From: Haemonchus contortus
Taxonomy: Eukaryota; Nematoda; Chromadorea; Rhabditida; Trichostrongylidae
NCBI GenBank assembly: GCA_000469685.2
Contig: LS997562.1
Span: 35,720,215 to 35,784,214, forward strand
DNA: 64,000 bases
Direction: 5' to 3'
Part shown: one piece after another, positions 47,140 to 61,900 of the stretch
Position numbering within the stretch: the first letter of the stretch is position 1
Layout: each line of letters begins with the position of its first letter
Made by a program: the position numbers and the translations under genes
Notes under the pieces: generated by a model
What the model was told of the DNA's origin: nothing
Database searches by the model: none
The model's input: the letters and a program-made list of their open reading frames with translations, nothing else

Positions 47140-50100
47140 TACCCCATATAAGACAGCGTTGAGAAAGAAAACATAACATAACATTAGCAATACAACACAT
47201 TACGACAGAATACCAACTTCTGAGAGAAGAAAGTGACAACTATGCTTGTAAAATATTTTTACCAAATGCCCGTTCAAAGGGCTCAGAGAGTCTTGGACGC
47301 TGGGTATGAAGTGGGAACGAGGTTGGGCGGACTTCTGTGTCTTAAGACTAGAGAACTTCAAGATCTGACCAGTTCTAATGGAAACGTTGGCGGGCCTACG
47401 ACAAGGAGTAGTGCCTTTGAGCACCTTCTCACTACCATACCTCAAAAAATTGGAATTGAGGAACGAACATGGGAGCAGAGTGCGAACCTACCTGTTTGTA
47501 AAGTAGTAAGTACTTAACGTTTACACCGATTCTTCTGAAGTGCTTTCATCGCCAATAGATATGGTGATAGTATGTTTACCTCACATTTTGCCCTATAGCC
47601 TCAATCAGTGAGAGAATATCAATACAGCCTAGCAAGGCTATGAGCAAGAAGCAGTATTGTGTGTGACTGCTGGAGGTTTCGATTGGCATGAATGGCGGAG
47701 AGACAACTAGATAGCACATCTACCTGAGACATACTTTGCAACTAGCAAGAATTCGCCCATTCTTTTACCAGACGAGGTCTTCTGCTATACTCTGACGGGT
47801 AATCTATGGGTGGCAATCATATCAGAAGAGGTAATTCATTTCAGGGTCCGGACAGTTGTCAAGGATCGCACATCGCTACACCCATTCATCTGTACTTTAC
47901 TTTCACTTCCTAATGTCTTCTAAGTGCTTGTAAGGAATAGTTGCTGGTTTTCGACTTCTCCGCTGTTGCAAGAATAATGTACTCGCACATTCCAATGGCT
48001 GTCCCATGCCGCATCGTTTCGAGAATTATGTCACCATGGGCTTTCGTGGTAGATATTTTTGGGGATAGGGCGTTTGGCTCGTCCTAACTGGCACGCAGAT
48101 GATGCACAATGATTCCCACACGTAAGGAGCGTCAGCGTTTTCGAGCTTCGCTTATCCTGTTTCTTCCCCCTTCACTGAAGCGTCCGTGGGAACAAAATGG
48201 CAGGTTCCGGAAGTTTTTTTTTTCACAACACCTACTGCTATATGCTAACTATTTAGAATAACAAACTTAAATAAATCTCAACTTCTTGTTGTTGTTGATC
48301 TCTGGCTTGGTGCGGGATATTTCTAGGGCCTTTCCGTGCTTTTTCTTCACCACTTGTATCTGATACTCTGGCAGATTACTCACACCGGAACACCAGGCGT
48401 TCCTCTTTTCATGCCCAAACCATCGGTGCCCCGAAAAATTGCTGTATCTAGCTGACGAGAGTTTGGAATGAATAGCAGATCTCTGTGTTTGCCTAGACGA
48501 AGGTTTAGAGACCGTGTAATCTTCTCCGAATACTTCTACCTACACATTCCCTACCGACCTTAACAGACGACGCCCTAACGTCCTCGAATCTTCTCAGACA
48601 TGCAGTATCGCAAGACTGCTCGCGTCGCTGATTCCCATAGATCCGACGATGTCAAGCAGTCATTAAGTATAGGGAAGGCCGCAAAACAAATCGTCTTATT
48701 TGTTTTCCATCGTGCCCGATTTACCCCGTGAGCCGCTCTACCGTTTGGGAACGCATGATGTAGGGCACTCTATCTGGGTATTTGTCAGAATATAAGTTCT
48801 CATAACTCCTCAATGGTACCCATCCCGTCTGGGTATGTTTGTGTTTTCAACGGCGTCTGTTACGCTCACCCTTGTCTCGATTTCCTGAAGAAAGGAAGCG
48901 AACCACACGAGTCTTTAGAACATTGAAAGCATGGCATATTTAGTCTTGGCAAACTTCTTTTTTGCTAATTTCTATTTTTTTGAAGATGGAGAGGAAAGAA
49001 AATAAAATCTTGCACTGCTTGGGTTTGGCCGGGTCGTATTGAGTCAGGGTGGAAACGTTGCAAATTAGCAGCCATAAAAAATAGCATTTTTCCAAATCAT
49101 TTCCCAAGTCCCATTCCCTTTCTTTCCCCCACTTCATTCGAGGGCCAATTGGAAAGCCGTCCCTTCGACGTTGGTTCAAAGTGCGTTGGCCTGCTGTGCT
49201 CCCGAATCGTAGTCAGTTACTGCCGTAACAACTCCAAATTACAGCAGCCACAACCAGTTTTACAATTGGGACGTGGACGCTCGCGAGACGCCAAGGGCAG
49301 CTGTTATTTTCAATTGCCAACTGCACATCATTGCAGTGTCTAATGCACTCACTCCTCAAGTGAATTGGCACACTTCACTCTAATTGGTATAGTTGAAGGC
49401 GAAATTGACTTTTCCTCCCAACCACGCTTAAACTGACAATTATACACAGTGAAAAAAGCTAGGAATCCTAGACGCCAACTCATGGAACCTGTTAAGTCAA
49501 GGAGCGGGGCGTGGCCTAAAATACTTTTTGAGGCATGGTGGATCGACAGGGGCATTTGACATGATAACACATGGGACATCTCCAGAACACAGAACACCTC
49601 CTATTTTGTAGTGCTAGGATTCAAGTGATTGACTCGATGTGAACAAGTTCTTGAAACTGTTGAAGTAAATTAAAAGGAAATTTTTCTTTACCGTATTTCA
49701 CATTGGCCGGTGGATTTTTCACTATTATTAACTGTTTACTACTCCAGCGATGTACAGATGTTGACCGAGCTGTAGGCTGTGCACCGGTACATGGTTTCCG
49801 TGATTCAAACACCATACTACGGCAACAAATTCCTCATAATCACGATTTTCTTCCCTTTCCCCTCCTCTCTCTACCTTCCTTAGTTTCGGTCTTTTCAGTA
49901 GCCGTTTATCTCAAGGAGAGTTAGTGGTACTTCAAGCTGTTCCAGAGTCTTGAAGGAGATGATCGTTTAGATGAGGATGGCTTTGTTAGGGCATAAGGGT
50001 TCAAGGATCGCTGAATCCGAAGGCATGTACTGATTCTTCAGTGTACTTCTGTATCTGCCCATGAACTCAATGTGAGAAGCAAAAATAAATTCAATTGCTA

Positions 50101-52125
50101 TCGAAGTCTAGGGTAATAGGGGTTGGTCTGCCTTTTCCAGCTTTCTTCCGCTAATTGCTGACCCATTTTGAGTCACACCCCTACCCTCAGCGCTCGAATT
50201 GGTTGAACTCTCTACTTGTCTGGGCAGAGCGAGACCATCCTGAGGATCTATGAAAGTACGGTGGTTGTCCCTGCCCACGGCTTATTAACCTCGAGTGGCC
50301 ATAACATCTTTGAGTGTAATGAGTCGGAAAAAAGTCAAAGAACGGAGTTGGTATGTCGCTGTAAGAGCGGTAAGGTTAAGTGCGTTCGGTGAACGGCAAC
50401 AGCAAATAGTTCTTGATTGGCCAGTACTCAAATCAAAGAAGTTAAACCCAAACCAAGCAGGAATAAGGCCAAGTTTTTATTAGGCATGAATCAGTTCATT
50501 TTGAGGTCGGACAGGCCCGCCGTAAGCCTTACCATCAAGCAGCTTTTCCTGGCCATTTTTCTTGGGGACCATTTTGTTTTGCAATAAATGGAGTCCATCG
50601 ATAAGGAGTGAAGGGAGAGGGTCAATATCAGAATGGCGATGATCCTCTACCACGTCTCTCTTCCCAGATTGATTTTTTGGTTCTCAAGGCGAGTTGGTGA
50701 CTATTCGTTCCTACTTATTCATACTTATATGGACAATTTCATCGAATATCTTTCATAGGCGCGGCCGCTAGAGGAAGTATAAACGCAATTCGCGGGTATT
50801 GGGCATGATATTGCAAGTGGGCTGGAAGAACTGAAAGTGGGACTGCATTCCCAAGTTCCTGATTCAGCTTATACTCTAAGGATCATTTCGATTCTCATTT
50901 ATCCCTTCTTTGCAAGTAAATAAATCTCTGGAATCAAAAGAACTAGGGAAGGTTGAGGAAAGTTCTTGACAACAGTGTGGAACGAGAAAACGTCACGTTG
51001 CTTTGTGTAAATGTTACAAAGGTTGCTACACTGCTTTAAGTTCCTGACGTAAATGATGAAGGGTAATCTTTCGATCGATTCCTCGGGTATCCCAGATGTA
51101 AATCACAAAAATGCCAGTGATTTCCATAAAAACCATCCATTAAGAGTGAGACCAGTCCGAATGTAACTTCCAGCAAATATTTGCAACTTTCTAATTATCC
51201 TAAAATGTAAATAGAACCACCTGAAGATCGAAGATATGATTGTTCAGTACACTCTCCATGTAGGGAAAAAGTAGGTATCGTGCCGGTTATCCTATTTCCT
51301 TTGCTTGGAATGAAGGAGTCTAGGACTTTAGAGTTATCGACTGTCTTCCTTCACTCACGTCCTTTTCGCACTTCCTTTAGCAGGTGAGAAAAATGGATAA
51401 AGTTCGAGAGCGGAGAAGGATGGAGTCGGAAAAGAAGTCGACATTCTCTCCAGGTTTCACCCCACTAGTCCAAAAGAATGGTAACGATGGCAGCAAGTAG
51501 TGTTCATTGGTAGTGAACTTCTCTGAATGCAGCATGAGTTCATTTCAAAGTATTTACAAATTATTTGGTTGAATTAGTTCAATTTGAGTCTGAATTAATA
51601 GGTTCTCCTCAAGTTTTAGCTGTAAAAGGGGAAGCTTTCGGTTGCTAGGTGTTCAGAGAGATTTACCATTACCCCAGTGGTATACCGGTGGAAGATACAA
51701 TAGGACTGTAACCGTTCTAGCAATCCTGTATCATACTGCTGAGACATCTGATTGAACAGATGCCTTTTTAATGATGTTCATGATTGTTACGCCGTGTAAT
51801 GGCATCTGCTATGAAAAACTATTGCTGGAATGTGAGAAATCTCCCTCCATCAGGACGAATCGCTATTTGCAAAGTCTTTGGGGACTTCGGGATTTCGATT
51901 GAGGGAAGGAATAGCTTTTTGAAATAGGATTTTTCTAGAAAGAAAGAAATTTAGTGCAGGTGAATGAGGCATCTGCATTTAACAAGAGGGCACGGGAGGA
52001 CTAGTTTAAGTCAGTCCAAGATTGTGTTGAGAAGGTAGGAGAGGGTGGTGTATTCAATGATGCTATGGTTTTCACAACCTTTTTACCAGTTCCTTTGTCG
52101 CTATTCAAGAACAACTTTAATCGTA
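47140..52125. other. Gene-poor region
   Basis: No conserved coding block, RNA gene or clear repeat recognised. Confidence 0.35.
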
Positions 52126-52409
52126 GAATGCCCGCATTCTTTTATTCATTACCGTAGTGCCGTTTTGAATGCGTATGTGGCCTATACAAGTGTGGATTCA
52201 GCCCATGCACAAGACTTATAGTCATGTTCGCCTTCCAATAAACCTCGTCATAGCTACAGGTTTAGCGCTATTATCCTCTTTTTATAATTTCGGATGAGTC
52301 TGGTACCAATTATCTTACCTTGAACTTTGCTGGACTGGGTACAGAAGGATTCAGGATTTGATCACATGGACCAACGTATGATGGTGCGCCACTTACCATT
52401 ACACCACCC
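52126..52409 (-). mobile_element. SINE family 2, full-length copy
   Basis: Read on the minus strand it begins GGTGTAATGG with an A box TGGTGTAATGG (52397-52407) and a B box GATCAAATC (52355-52363). The shared body follows, including GGTACCAGACTC and GCCACATACGCATTC. Both boxes match the pol III consensus exactly. Confidence 0.75.
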
Positions 52410-55400
52410 AACAAACTTCTATTGTACTGTTTCAAAAATTAATCCCATTCACGGGAATTCAAGAGTTACGAATTAGTTTACCGTTAAGGTACCATAACAA
52501 TTGAAATTTTTGAGGATAATTGAAACCAAGAGAGAACAACTTGTGTCACTGTATTGCATCCTTAGTACATAAGTAGTGGAGCTCATAGTCTGAGTTTTCT
52601 GAACCTGTAGATAGAGGCCCATTTCAAACGCAATTGAATCGCTTATGTCCATACTTTCCTACCCGGATTCATATATTTGTGGATACGGCATTATTCCAGA
52701 TAAAGCCGTGCTGGTCGATTGGCAAGATGAGGAACATTTCGCTGGCATCACGAAGAGCGAACGTTCCTTTTTTTCTATGAAATATGAGAGTGTTTGATGG
52801 GAGAGCATTTTTCTGTGCCAGTTCAGGAAGTGATCATCATATGCTCGGCTTCAGGCTCAGCCTTAATTCGATTTCGTCGTCGTCGGTTCGTCAATGAAGA
52901 AGAGCATATGGGTTTCATTCCTGTCAGGATTTCAGTGTTCCACCAGTGGCATGGGGCATCCGCAGCATGGAATTGTGTTAGCAACTGATGTAAACCAATG
53001 TAATATTTTCTCATGAACATCATAACAACTCAACTTCCGCTATTACAGCTATATGAAAGCGTCTTTTTCGAGGAATCGGAGATTCGCCCCTGAGATATCG
53101 GAAACTTCGCCTCGGAGAAACTGAAAAGCAATTTGTGGAATGTGCCGAGATTTTCAAGCTTATCCGGAACTCCATGGATCTACTCATGAAGTTTTACGGT
53201 AGCGTCACGATATTCCGATACTTTAGATAAAGCGCTTACATATTTATATTCGAATGTATCCCTAACCCTCTCGAGTACCTCTGTGATGCCCTCTGAAACT
53301 TTAAATCTTCCCAAAGACAGAGAAGACTTCTTTATCAGCGCTCCCACATCGATACCGTCTTTCTGATCGTGTTCTCAAGGAGTACAGGTTGTGAAGATCT
53401 CTATAAGGTAACCAGACTCGTTCTTTGTCTCGTATTTCCACCGTTAGACCAGATGCACAACCAAATCCACCCTGGGAAGGGGGAATTAGCTATTGAGTCT
53501 GACCACTTTGATGGGTCTTCTTTTAAAACCCCTTCACGAGCCATATCCTTGGCAGCAAGTCATCTGTTCAACAACAGGATAAGGGCCAAGACATCTAAGG
53601 TTCACATCCACATATTGATACAGTCACTCCTTGCAATTTGGGAATTGCAAAGTAGCACCGGACCGTTCGCAGGCTAATCTGTTTACTATCGACCATGGTT
53701 GAAGTGCTTGCAAGGAAACTTCCAAGGCCTTCAAGGAACCCCGTTTTTCAAAGTGCTATTCTCATAACCGGAACAACATGACTCTCACGATCACCTCTTG
53801 ATCGTTAATCGATGATTACTTTGTTTATTCGAATCTTTATTTTTTCTTCAAGTATGACGATTGTCTAGTAGTGAATTCTGTTTACACCATAAAATAAATT
53901 TTGTTGGTTTTGGGAAGCCTTTCGACGGCGCTGAATCCCCAGAGTTGTCGGCAGGGTTGTATGTAGTCCCTCGGTGAGAGCGGAAGATGAATGTCTTAAG
54001 ACCTTTACGTGTTTGCAGCAGCACTGTCGTTCGAAATGGAAATCGACTAGGAAAGCTAGAGGGAGCAGGAGGGCAAGAAACCTTTTAGTGAGAATTCCAG
54101 TACACACTGAATTCGATACTCTAGCAAAACAAGGATCTGGCTTCACATAACAGAGTTTTCGCTGAGTAGATTAGTTTGACAGCATTGTACTTTTCGCTCA
54201 CAATAGTGAGGACGTCTTGAAGATGAAAAAAATGTCAGTTGAAATCCTAAAAAAATGTCCTTTGTTTTGCCATGGTACTTTATATCTGCAACTTCTCAGA
54301 GAAAAATTACTCGGCTACCACATATTATATTTATTTGAATTGTATTTTTACATTCACTCGAAAAAGAAAACGTTTCAGTTACTCAGCTGATCACAGAGAT
54401 TCATAACAACATATTTATCAGGCAATCGTTGTTGCCATCTTTCCACCTCGAGGGATTAAAAACCACTTGAGAAACTGTTCTTTCAAGCACTTCTTCAACA
54501 GCTAGAGGGGTCGTAAACAATCCTTCGAACGGTGTCGTAAAACAACACTCTCGACGATGATCAGAAATCTTAATAAGACAGTCTAAATGCCATATTCGAG
54601 CATCGTCCCTCCCTAAAAAGTCTCGATTGGCTGGCGCCCAGGCAGGAGCAATTCATGACTTTTCCAGCCCTGAACGAGAGTTGTTGGAGCACGTCTGCAC
54701 GGCATCCCTTCATATTGCCTTTGCATCGCTCCCGTAAACCAATTGGGGCTATCAATTTGCAGTCCCAACAGGGAAAATGAAGTTGGGCTCACCGAGTTCC
54801 TAATGCTTCAATGACGACTGGTAAGCTTTTCCCCTCAAATCAACCGAGTGGCCTTCATTCTCACCAAATTCCGTTGGCAGAAGACGTTGAACGAAACCTT
54901 TTGAAGGCTGCGTTAACACATATTTAAATAAGTATTTTATTGATCCATTTTGGAATAATTCAGTCAAAATTCGCATTTGTGGCAATGCAAATGCGTTCGA
55001 TTTGAGTTTATTGACCTTCAACTGTTTAAGTTGCCCGTGCCGAAACCTCAAACTGAAGAGCTCATCCGTCGTATGCACACAATGACGCCACCATTCGCCA
55101 ATATGTAACATGCCCGAAAAGTTAAACACAGTAACAGTAAGTAGTTTGTTCAGAGAGTCGGCATTGTTCTTTCACATCAGGCTGTTCAACGAATTGCCTC
55201 CTACTTTTCTGCTTCCTAAACTTTGCTCCCGAAACATGCCCGAACTCTTTGGGCCATAGCCTGGATAGAGGTGAGGTGAAAGCGTGTTGCATAAGGAAAG
55301 GGCCGACTGGTTCAGGTCTATGATGTGGGCTATTCGAAAAAGCAATGCCGACGGGGGTATGTACACACGTTCAGGCACCTGCCACTTCCGTGAGGTAGGT

Positions 55401-58400
55401 GCATCGGGAGCGCAAAGTCCATTTGCAAATCCATCAAATTGGACTTCGAACAAGCTGTAGGGCGCCCTTTCATACCGAAAGTCCAACTCGAAGGCAGCTG
55501 CTAAAGATCCGGCGCCGATCATTACGATCTCACCGTATTGCAGCTGTCGACACGATGGCCTCTAAGAGAGCAGGCCGACAGTAAGAAACGTACACTCTAT
55601 TCATTTTTTATTTGTTTGTTTATTTATGGAGTCCCACTCAACCGACCTTACCACATAAACAGAGTGGTCTCAATGAAAACAATATTGTTGTTCGAGGGGA
55701 ATAGAAGCTCCAAAAACACTTATTGTAAGTAGGAACAAAGGTCGAAGAAGAGATCCTATGGGGGATAGTGAACTTACGAGTCCAGCCCATCCGTGACCCG
55801 CTTCGAAAACAACCACCTACACCAGCCCGCAACGGTGCTCTTTATAGCCACTTAGGGATTCATCGGCACTTGCACTTGCCCAAACTCTTATGAATAAGCT
55901 GAGGCAATCCTACCGGTACCAAAAGTTGTCTCGATAAGAAAAGTGGCATAAGAAGTAAGTAGATAATGCGCTGTGAGTCAGACTTGGGTCACAGTCACAA
56001 ACATTTCTGTCAATTTGTCTGAAAAACTCGACCACTCCCTGGCACTCACTCGAAATTGTCTGCCTCTGCATTCAACCGCTCCCTCGGTATGCATTCAGCA
56101 AAGTTTACCACTTTACTTGGCAGGAGGGTGATTCATTGCCATTCCAATTTGTACTTCGGTCAATCAGTAATGTAGATAAGTCAGACAAACACATCCATCT
56201 CAGTTTTTTGCAACGATCCACTCCATAGCTCAGACATTTCATTCGATCCATCTCCATCTATAACTGAGAAAACACTGGTGGTAATCAATAACTTCCATTC
56301 CTACTTCTTCTTCGATTACCAGTTCAGTAAATGCATTTCCGTGACATTCGATCAAAAAACGAAATTGCCAAATGACTGGGTAAAGTCCGACCATGAATGC
56401 ACCCTACGTAGTCGTTCTCTGTCCCCCAGCCACCCTGCTCCCTTCTATTCCGCCAGCCAGCCACTCACCTCCCTCTTCTTCTTCCACCACCATTCTCCCC
56501 GGCGTCGTCGGCCCCCTCCTAGACAAACACCCAGAGCGATCGAAATAGCATAAATTCATGTTTGCCCAACAAGTATCTCCTCATACATCACTGAACAACC
56601 ATAACAACAAAAAAAAACGTCCTGTTCAGACTGAACTTTGTCATCTTCCACCACATCGTTCCCCCACCTCCACTTCAACACATCACCTTCATGAATACCC
56701 CTTGAACGTCCCCTTTGTTTTCTATGGCGGTGCAATTCTGAATGTCGAGAACGTCGTCCTCTGTGGCCATGGCATTGTCACAGCGAACACACTCTGTCAA
56801 TTATAACGGCCAGAAAACGTTCCCATTCGTTCGTTCATTCGTTTGGCAGCGATAAATCGACAACTAATGACTGCTGCTGTGTTGTTCAATGAACATTTTG
56901 GATCGTATGATTGAGGGGCTGGGACACGAGAACTTTGGCCACCAACTAATAAGTACATAGATCTATTCAAGTGCAAATCCCCCCAAAAAACCCCTATTTT
57001 CACCGTCAGGATAGGCCCCCCGTGAACTCCATATACCTCATCCAAGAGTGCGAACTCATTCATTCTAGTAAGCTCATTCTCCAGCCGGAAACAAGAGCGA
57101 AAGCCCTTCAAACTAACCTTCGAGCAAGGGCTTGGACGCGACCCAGAACAGCCTTCGGATCAGTGAATTCATATTGTAATTACAACCCGAAATCCCCAAA
57201 ATTCCATCGATTTTCCATCCACAGTCTGTTGGCAATCGATAGAGGGAGTGCTGGAGAGGGAGAGCTGCTAGCCAAACACCACCACTATTGACGTCGGCCG
57301 GAATAGAATGGAAGGGTTTCTGCTGCGGCGAGGGGAGAAAAAACTTTGTCCCAAATCGTTTTTCGGCCGGATTCGATGGATGGCTCTGTAGTTTTTTTAG
57401 GATCGCCAGCTTTCCTGAAAAGTGCATTCCATAGGATTTACATAAAATTCTTTCCATAACGAACAGAATTGGTTTGGGAGGGTTTACTTCCGGGTAAACA
57501 TTCCAAAACTCTGGGACAGACGAGGGAGGCAGTCGTTTGTGCAGGTGTATGCACTTCTGAATCCATGGGTGTCCAGTTAGTACGAGAGCTTTGATCGCTT
57601 AACCCTTCTACTCACCCAATTCTAGAAGTTCCTAGCCGGGATTAACATTCAGGAGGTATGGCATTCGGTTGAGCTAAAGACCCACATGAAAGCCAAAACC
57701 CAATTCATCCCTTCCAAGCCAAGTATTGTTCAATTGAAGCGGATCGACCGTCCGGAAAATTCCAGAGCAGACTGACTTACTCTGCTGTTGCTTTGAAAAA
57801 AAAACAAAGTTAAAGAGCAAAACTCCGCCATGAACAGACGAACTTTTCGAGTGGCGTGTGAATTTTAGTCTGGCGATCCCGAATCGTCCTCGAACATGAT
57901 TTACTTCCCACACTTTGGCCCCTGAAGTACTAATCTTCAGCCTCACTCGCCCATCAAAGACGTCACTGCCGCCTTCGTTTCACCCTCAGCGACCTCTCCT
58001 TTATCAACGCCTTGCATCGTTGCGGGTGTCCGTCACCGGGTACGACCGTTGATTAAGTAGAAAACGGCAAAAACGTGGGCTTCTGAAAAGATATTTAGTC
58101 GAAATATTTCCAAAGATTTCTCCTCGTTTGGAGTTCTATGTTCAGCAGAAGTTCAAAAAAAAAACTATTTCTCATGAGTTGAGGCCATTTGCCCACTCCT
58201 GAAGCCAATATGCTTTATTGCCTCCGTTTCTGAGCCGTCAATCCCCTGAAGACTTTCATCGCCGATGTACGAAGCAAATTAAGGCCATATCCCTATAGAA
58301 AAAGAAGAAACTCTACGTAAGCACCATGTGAAGCTTCCTTGTACGGCCAACAAGTTTTTTCGGCAACGAAGTTCAGCTGAAAGCAAAATCCTCCGAAGGT

Positions 58401-58741
58401 ATACCCTATACCCCCCCCCCCCCTTTGTCAAAAGCGCAGGAAATATAAGAATTATAAAATTCTCAAATGTATCCAATGTGAAAGTTAATCATGAACCAAG
58501 GTGCTTACACAGGTAGAAAGTTAACGTTATACTCAGTACGTTAAGCTGTTTTATGGAATGACCTATCGTGGTAATAAGGTGGTAAAGGAGGCAGGTGTTT
58601 CCGAACCTCGTTCAAAGTGCATGATCCATTCGTCGTTAAGGCAGGAATGCTTTCCTCGCTATATTCAGTCACCGACAGGGCTCGCGACTTTTGCAAATTC
58701 ATCTAACAATATATTACGTTGCATATATTTTCGAGAATGAA
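52410..58741. other. Gene-poor region
   Basis: No conserved coding block recognised. A pyrimidine-rich stretch lies at 56400-56530 and a C tract at 58411-58423. Confidence 0.35.
58411..58423 (-). repeat. 13-base poly-C (G on minus strand) tract
   Basis: Uninterrupted run of about 13 C on the plus strand. Confidence 0.8.
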
Positions 58742-58974
58742 GGTGGCGTAGTGGCAAGTGGCGCACTATAACACACACATGGCCCAAGATCGAATCCAGG
58801 AACGGTCATCCTAGGCCAGTCAGATAGCAGGGTCGTTTGGCAGGATAAAAGCACTGCATTGTACATCGGCTGGCCATCACAACTCATTGTAGGCCACATA
58901 CGCATTTAGAACGCCACTACGATTCTGAATGGAAGTCGAAAGCGGAGGGAGCCTTCCGTCAGGATTGATTACGC
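58742..58974 (+). mobile_element. SINE family 2, full-length copy
   Basis: tRNA-like head with A box TGGCGTAGTGG (58744-58754) and B box GATCGAATC (58788-58796), both perfect. The shared body holds TTGTACATCGGCTGGCC and AACGCCACTACGATTCTG. This is the best reference copy in the window. I see no clear target-site duplication. Confidence 0.78.
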
Positions 58975-61900
58975 CAACAGACTTTATCCTTTATCCTTCA
59001 TAATTTGAATACCTACTTAACAGCTGATCCTGTCTCCCACTACCCTAATCCCTAGACATTAGAAAACATGTTGGATATGGCAACACTGGTGAAGGAGGGG
59101 AAATCAGGGGTAGGGTATCGTGGTTAGCCACATAAGCTTAGAGTTGTTTCCTGGACTCCTTCCGCAAGTCCAAGCATGTCCAATGGGGCAGGAAGCCTTC
59201 GGAAACTCTTCAAAATCTGCTATTCGAGACCGGCTCCTGTTCCCGAGGGTGAAAGCTGTTTAGATTGGCTTCAGGCCGAGCTATCTGATTACACTTGCTT
59301 ACTTTGGAATTCGGCTCACTTTACGGTTTTCCTCGAGGAAGGCGTCGAATAAAGAAAGTTATCAAATATTCTATCAAAAGTACTTCTTCTAGAGGAGTAC
59401 CCCTAGGTACGATGCAGCTAGGAGTCACCTCGATAAATTATCGATAGGCTGTTTTGGCTGGGACACTTTCCATTATATTTAATCGCCTTTTTCGTTGCCA
59501 CTGATTGCTTCAGAGCAGACGAGAGGGGGCGTATCCATTAAGCGATATCCGCTTTCCGTCAGGGACATGCTCTTGAGATGCACTAGGTTCGGTCCCCATT
59601 GACGTCACAATTTTTACTGGTTAACTTGTAGTTCATAAGATAACCTCGAAAAGCTTGTCGGATAACAGGAGACCTCGACGAAGCTAATTAGAGCGTCTCT
59701 GACGCATGACAGATGCAGGCGTGGATTCATTGGATCCAACTCATGCCCAGACCGGCTGGGATCAGTCGGGATTGGAATGATCCGGGTACATATACGACCC
59801 CTTGTCCGGGAAAAAGCGATGGACACTTTCGGTAGCCGCAGAGAAGGATAAACGAAGATTCCGGGCAGTACTTAACACGGTACGCTTCCGTTTCACCCAT
59901 CAACAACTTCCCTCGTCTCGTCCGGAAAACAAGCCCATACAAACACGTACAGACGAAATGGCGGGCGCCCTCATCAACAACGAAGCAAACCAGGAAGTGA
60001 CGATGTCGAGGGAAATCGCTGTGATTTCACTCATGTCCGTAGCGGAACTTAGTCGCTGTCGTCTATAGCCTTCCTCCACTCTACACCCCCCGCAGCCATT
60101 GATCGAGTGTCTCAGACTGGGAAGTGCCCGCTGAGACAGCTCTGCTCGCCACTCCGTGCCGACACAGGACACCTCAGAGACAAATTGTCACGACACATCC
60201 ATTCCATTACACATACGCACTTGTTTCTAGGCATTTCTAGGCAAAAGGACATCTTCAGGTCCAACGAACGTATATCGAATTGAGGGCAGCGGCAGCAGGG
60301 CGCAATCATTCGTTATCGATGAGTCCTTGAACAGAAATTGCTGTCGTCTGTTCACCCGTTCCCGTATTTTCGCTCAAGAGGATCAGAATACTCAATCTGA
60401 TTGGATTGAATGAGCACAGTTCATCACCTTTCCCAACCCAGTTGCCCGAAAGACGTTCCCGTTCTGAATAATGACAGAACACCCAGGGCAAAAAGCACTG
60501 CAGTCAATCTGCCTTTCACCTTCCGAACTCCTATCCCATTTCCGGTCACATCAATTTTCCATTCCCTAAAGGATCCGGGACAGACGGTCATTTGTCGACA
60601 GTTAACACGAGGCCGCAGTAAGTGAGAATGGCGCGCACGGTCGCGATGCGGCCTGTCTATACACTTCATTTCAAACAGCAGCATAGCTAAACAACCCCTA
60701 AGACACATTATATTCAAAGGTAGGGACCAAGTTTGTTTGGCGATGGGCTGGTAAGGGTTCGGTTTCGCTCGGATAACAATCTGGTCGAACTCGTCCAAGT
60801 TCCAAATTCCGAAAACAGCCGTGCTTGAGCAAACCGTCAACGGTACGGCCAGACCCTTACTGCCCATGTAAAGCCTACCTACCTTATTTTCCGGTACGAG
60901 AGGCACTGACTATTATTTGTAGCTCTTTCAAACATTTCAACCACTTCCTATTAGGGAGTAGAAAGTCAAAAAACAGCACCATCCCAGGAGCTCCCGTACT
61001 CCGCCCTGTCAGATCTCCCACACAGAACGTTTGAATGTCAGCACAAATATTTTCTACTCAAGTTCAATATGGCATCACCGTCTCCCACCCATAAAACCGT
61101 GAACTCGATTGGAATCGGATTATCATATGTGATACACAACTACCAGCACCCCCACTGTCCTGAAATAACCTCATCGATCTCGTACTCCCTTGTTGTCTGT
61201 TCTTTCAACTTCTCAGTCATGTGGTTGACTTAGAAATCGACAAACTCAAAGGATAACTTAGTGTAGGAGTACTTTTTGTTGTTAGTATGCTCGAAGCCTC
61301 GAGAAAACAGGGTCCAAAGAGCTGTTTGTCTGAGAACGACATTAGGACGTTGTCCTTTAACGCTAGGGGTTCAGCTGTATGCTGAAAACACCATTACGAG
61401 TAAGGCAACACAAAGTATAGTGATGTATAAAAGGGATATTACGGCTTTCATCGCACTCAGGATGGCGCACAATCAATAGAACTCCCACAGGAAAATGAGG
61501 GTGCGTGCCTACACGACGTCAGCATTTCTTTAACGCGCCCACGTCCCAGAGAACAGCGCAATCGATGGGCGTTTTCTGAAGCCTCCCCGCACACCCCCCC
61601 TTACGTCCCACTTTGCACATGACTTTACAATTGGGCAATCTTCTCGGTCCCTCATTCATAGAGAGAGGGGGCCAAACACGTCGGGTCTCTCGCCATAACA
61701 ATTCGCTCCAGTCATCAGCGCGGCCCGAACCGCACAAACAGATACCCGCACAACACGATGCCAACCACCACCCAGCCCACTACTCACAAACATCGTGGGG
61801 TCAACGTAAACGTACACCACCATCAAGTCTCTTAGGACACGCCCGTATAGGCAATCAGCGCATCCCTTGCCCAGCCTTTGCGTCCCCCACCCTCTCCCCC

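Noticed and set aside
60424..60906. 160-codon minus-strand ORF
   Set aside because: No recognisable motif and no splice or start evidence.
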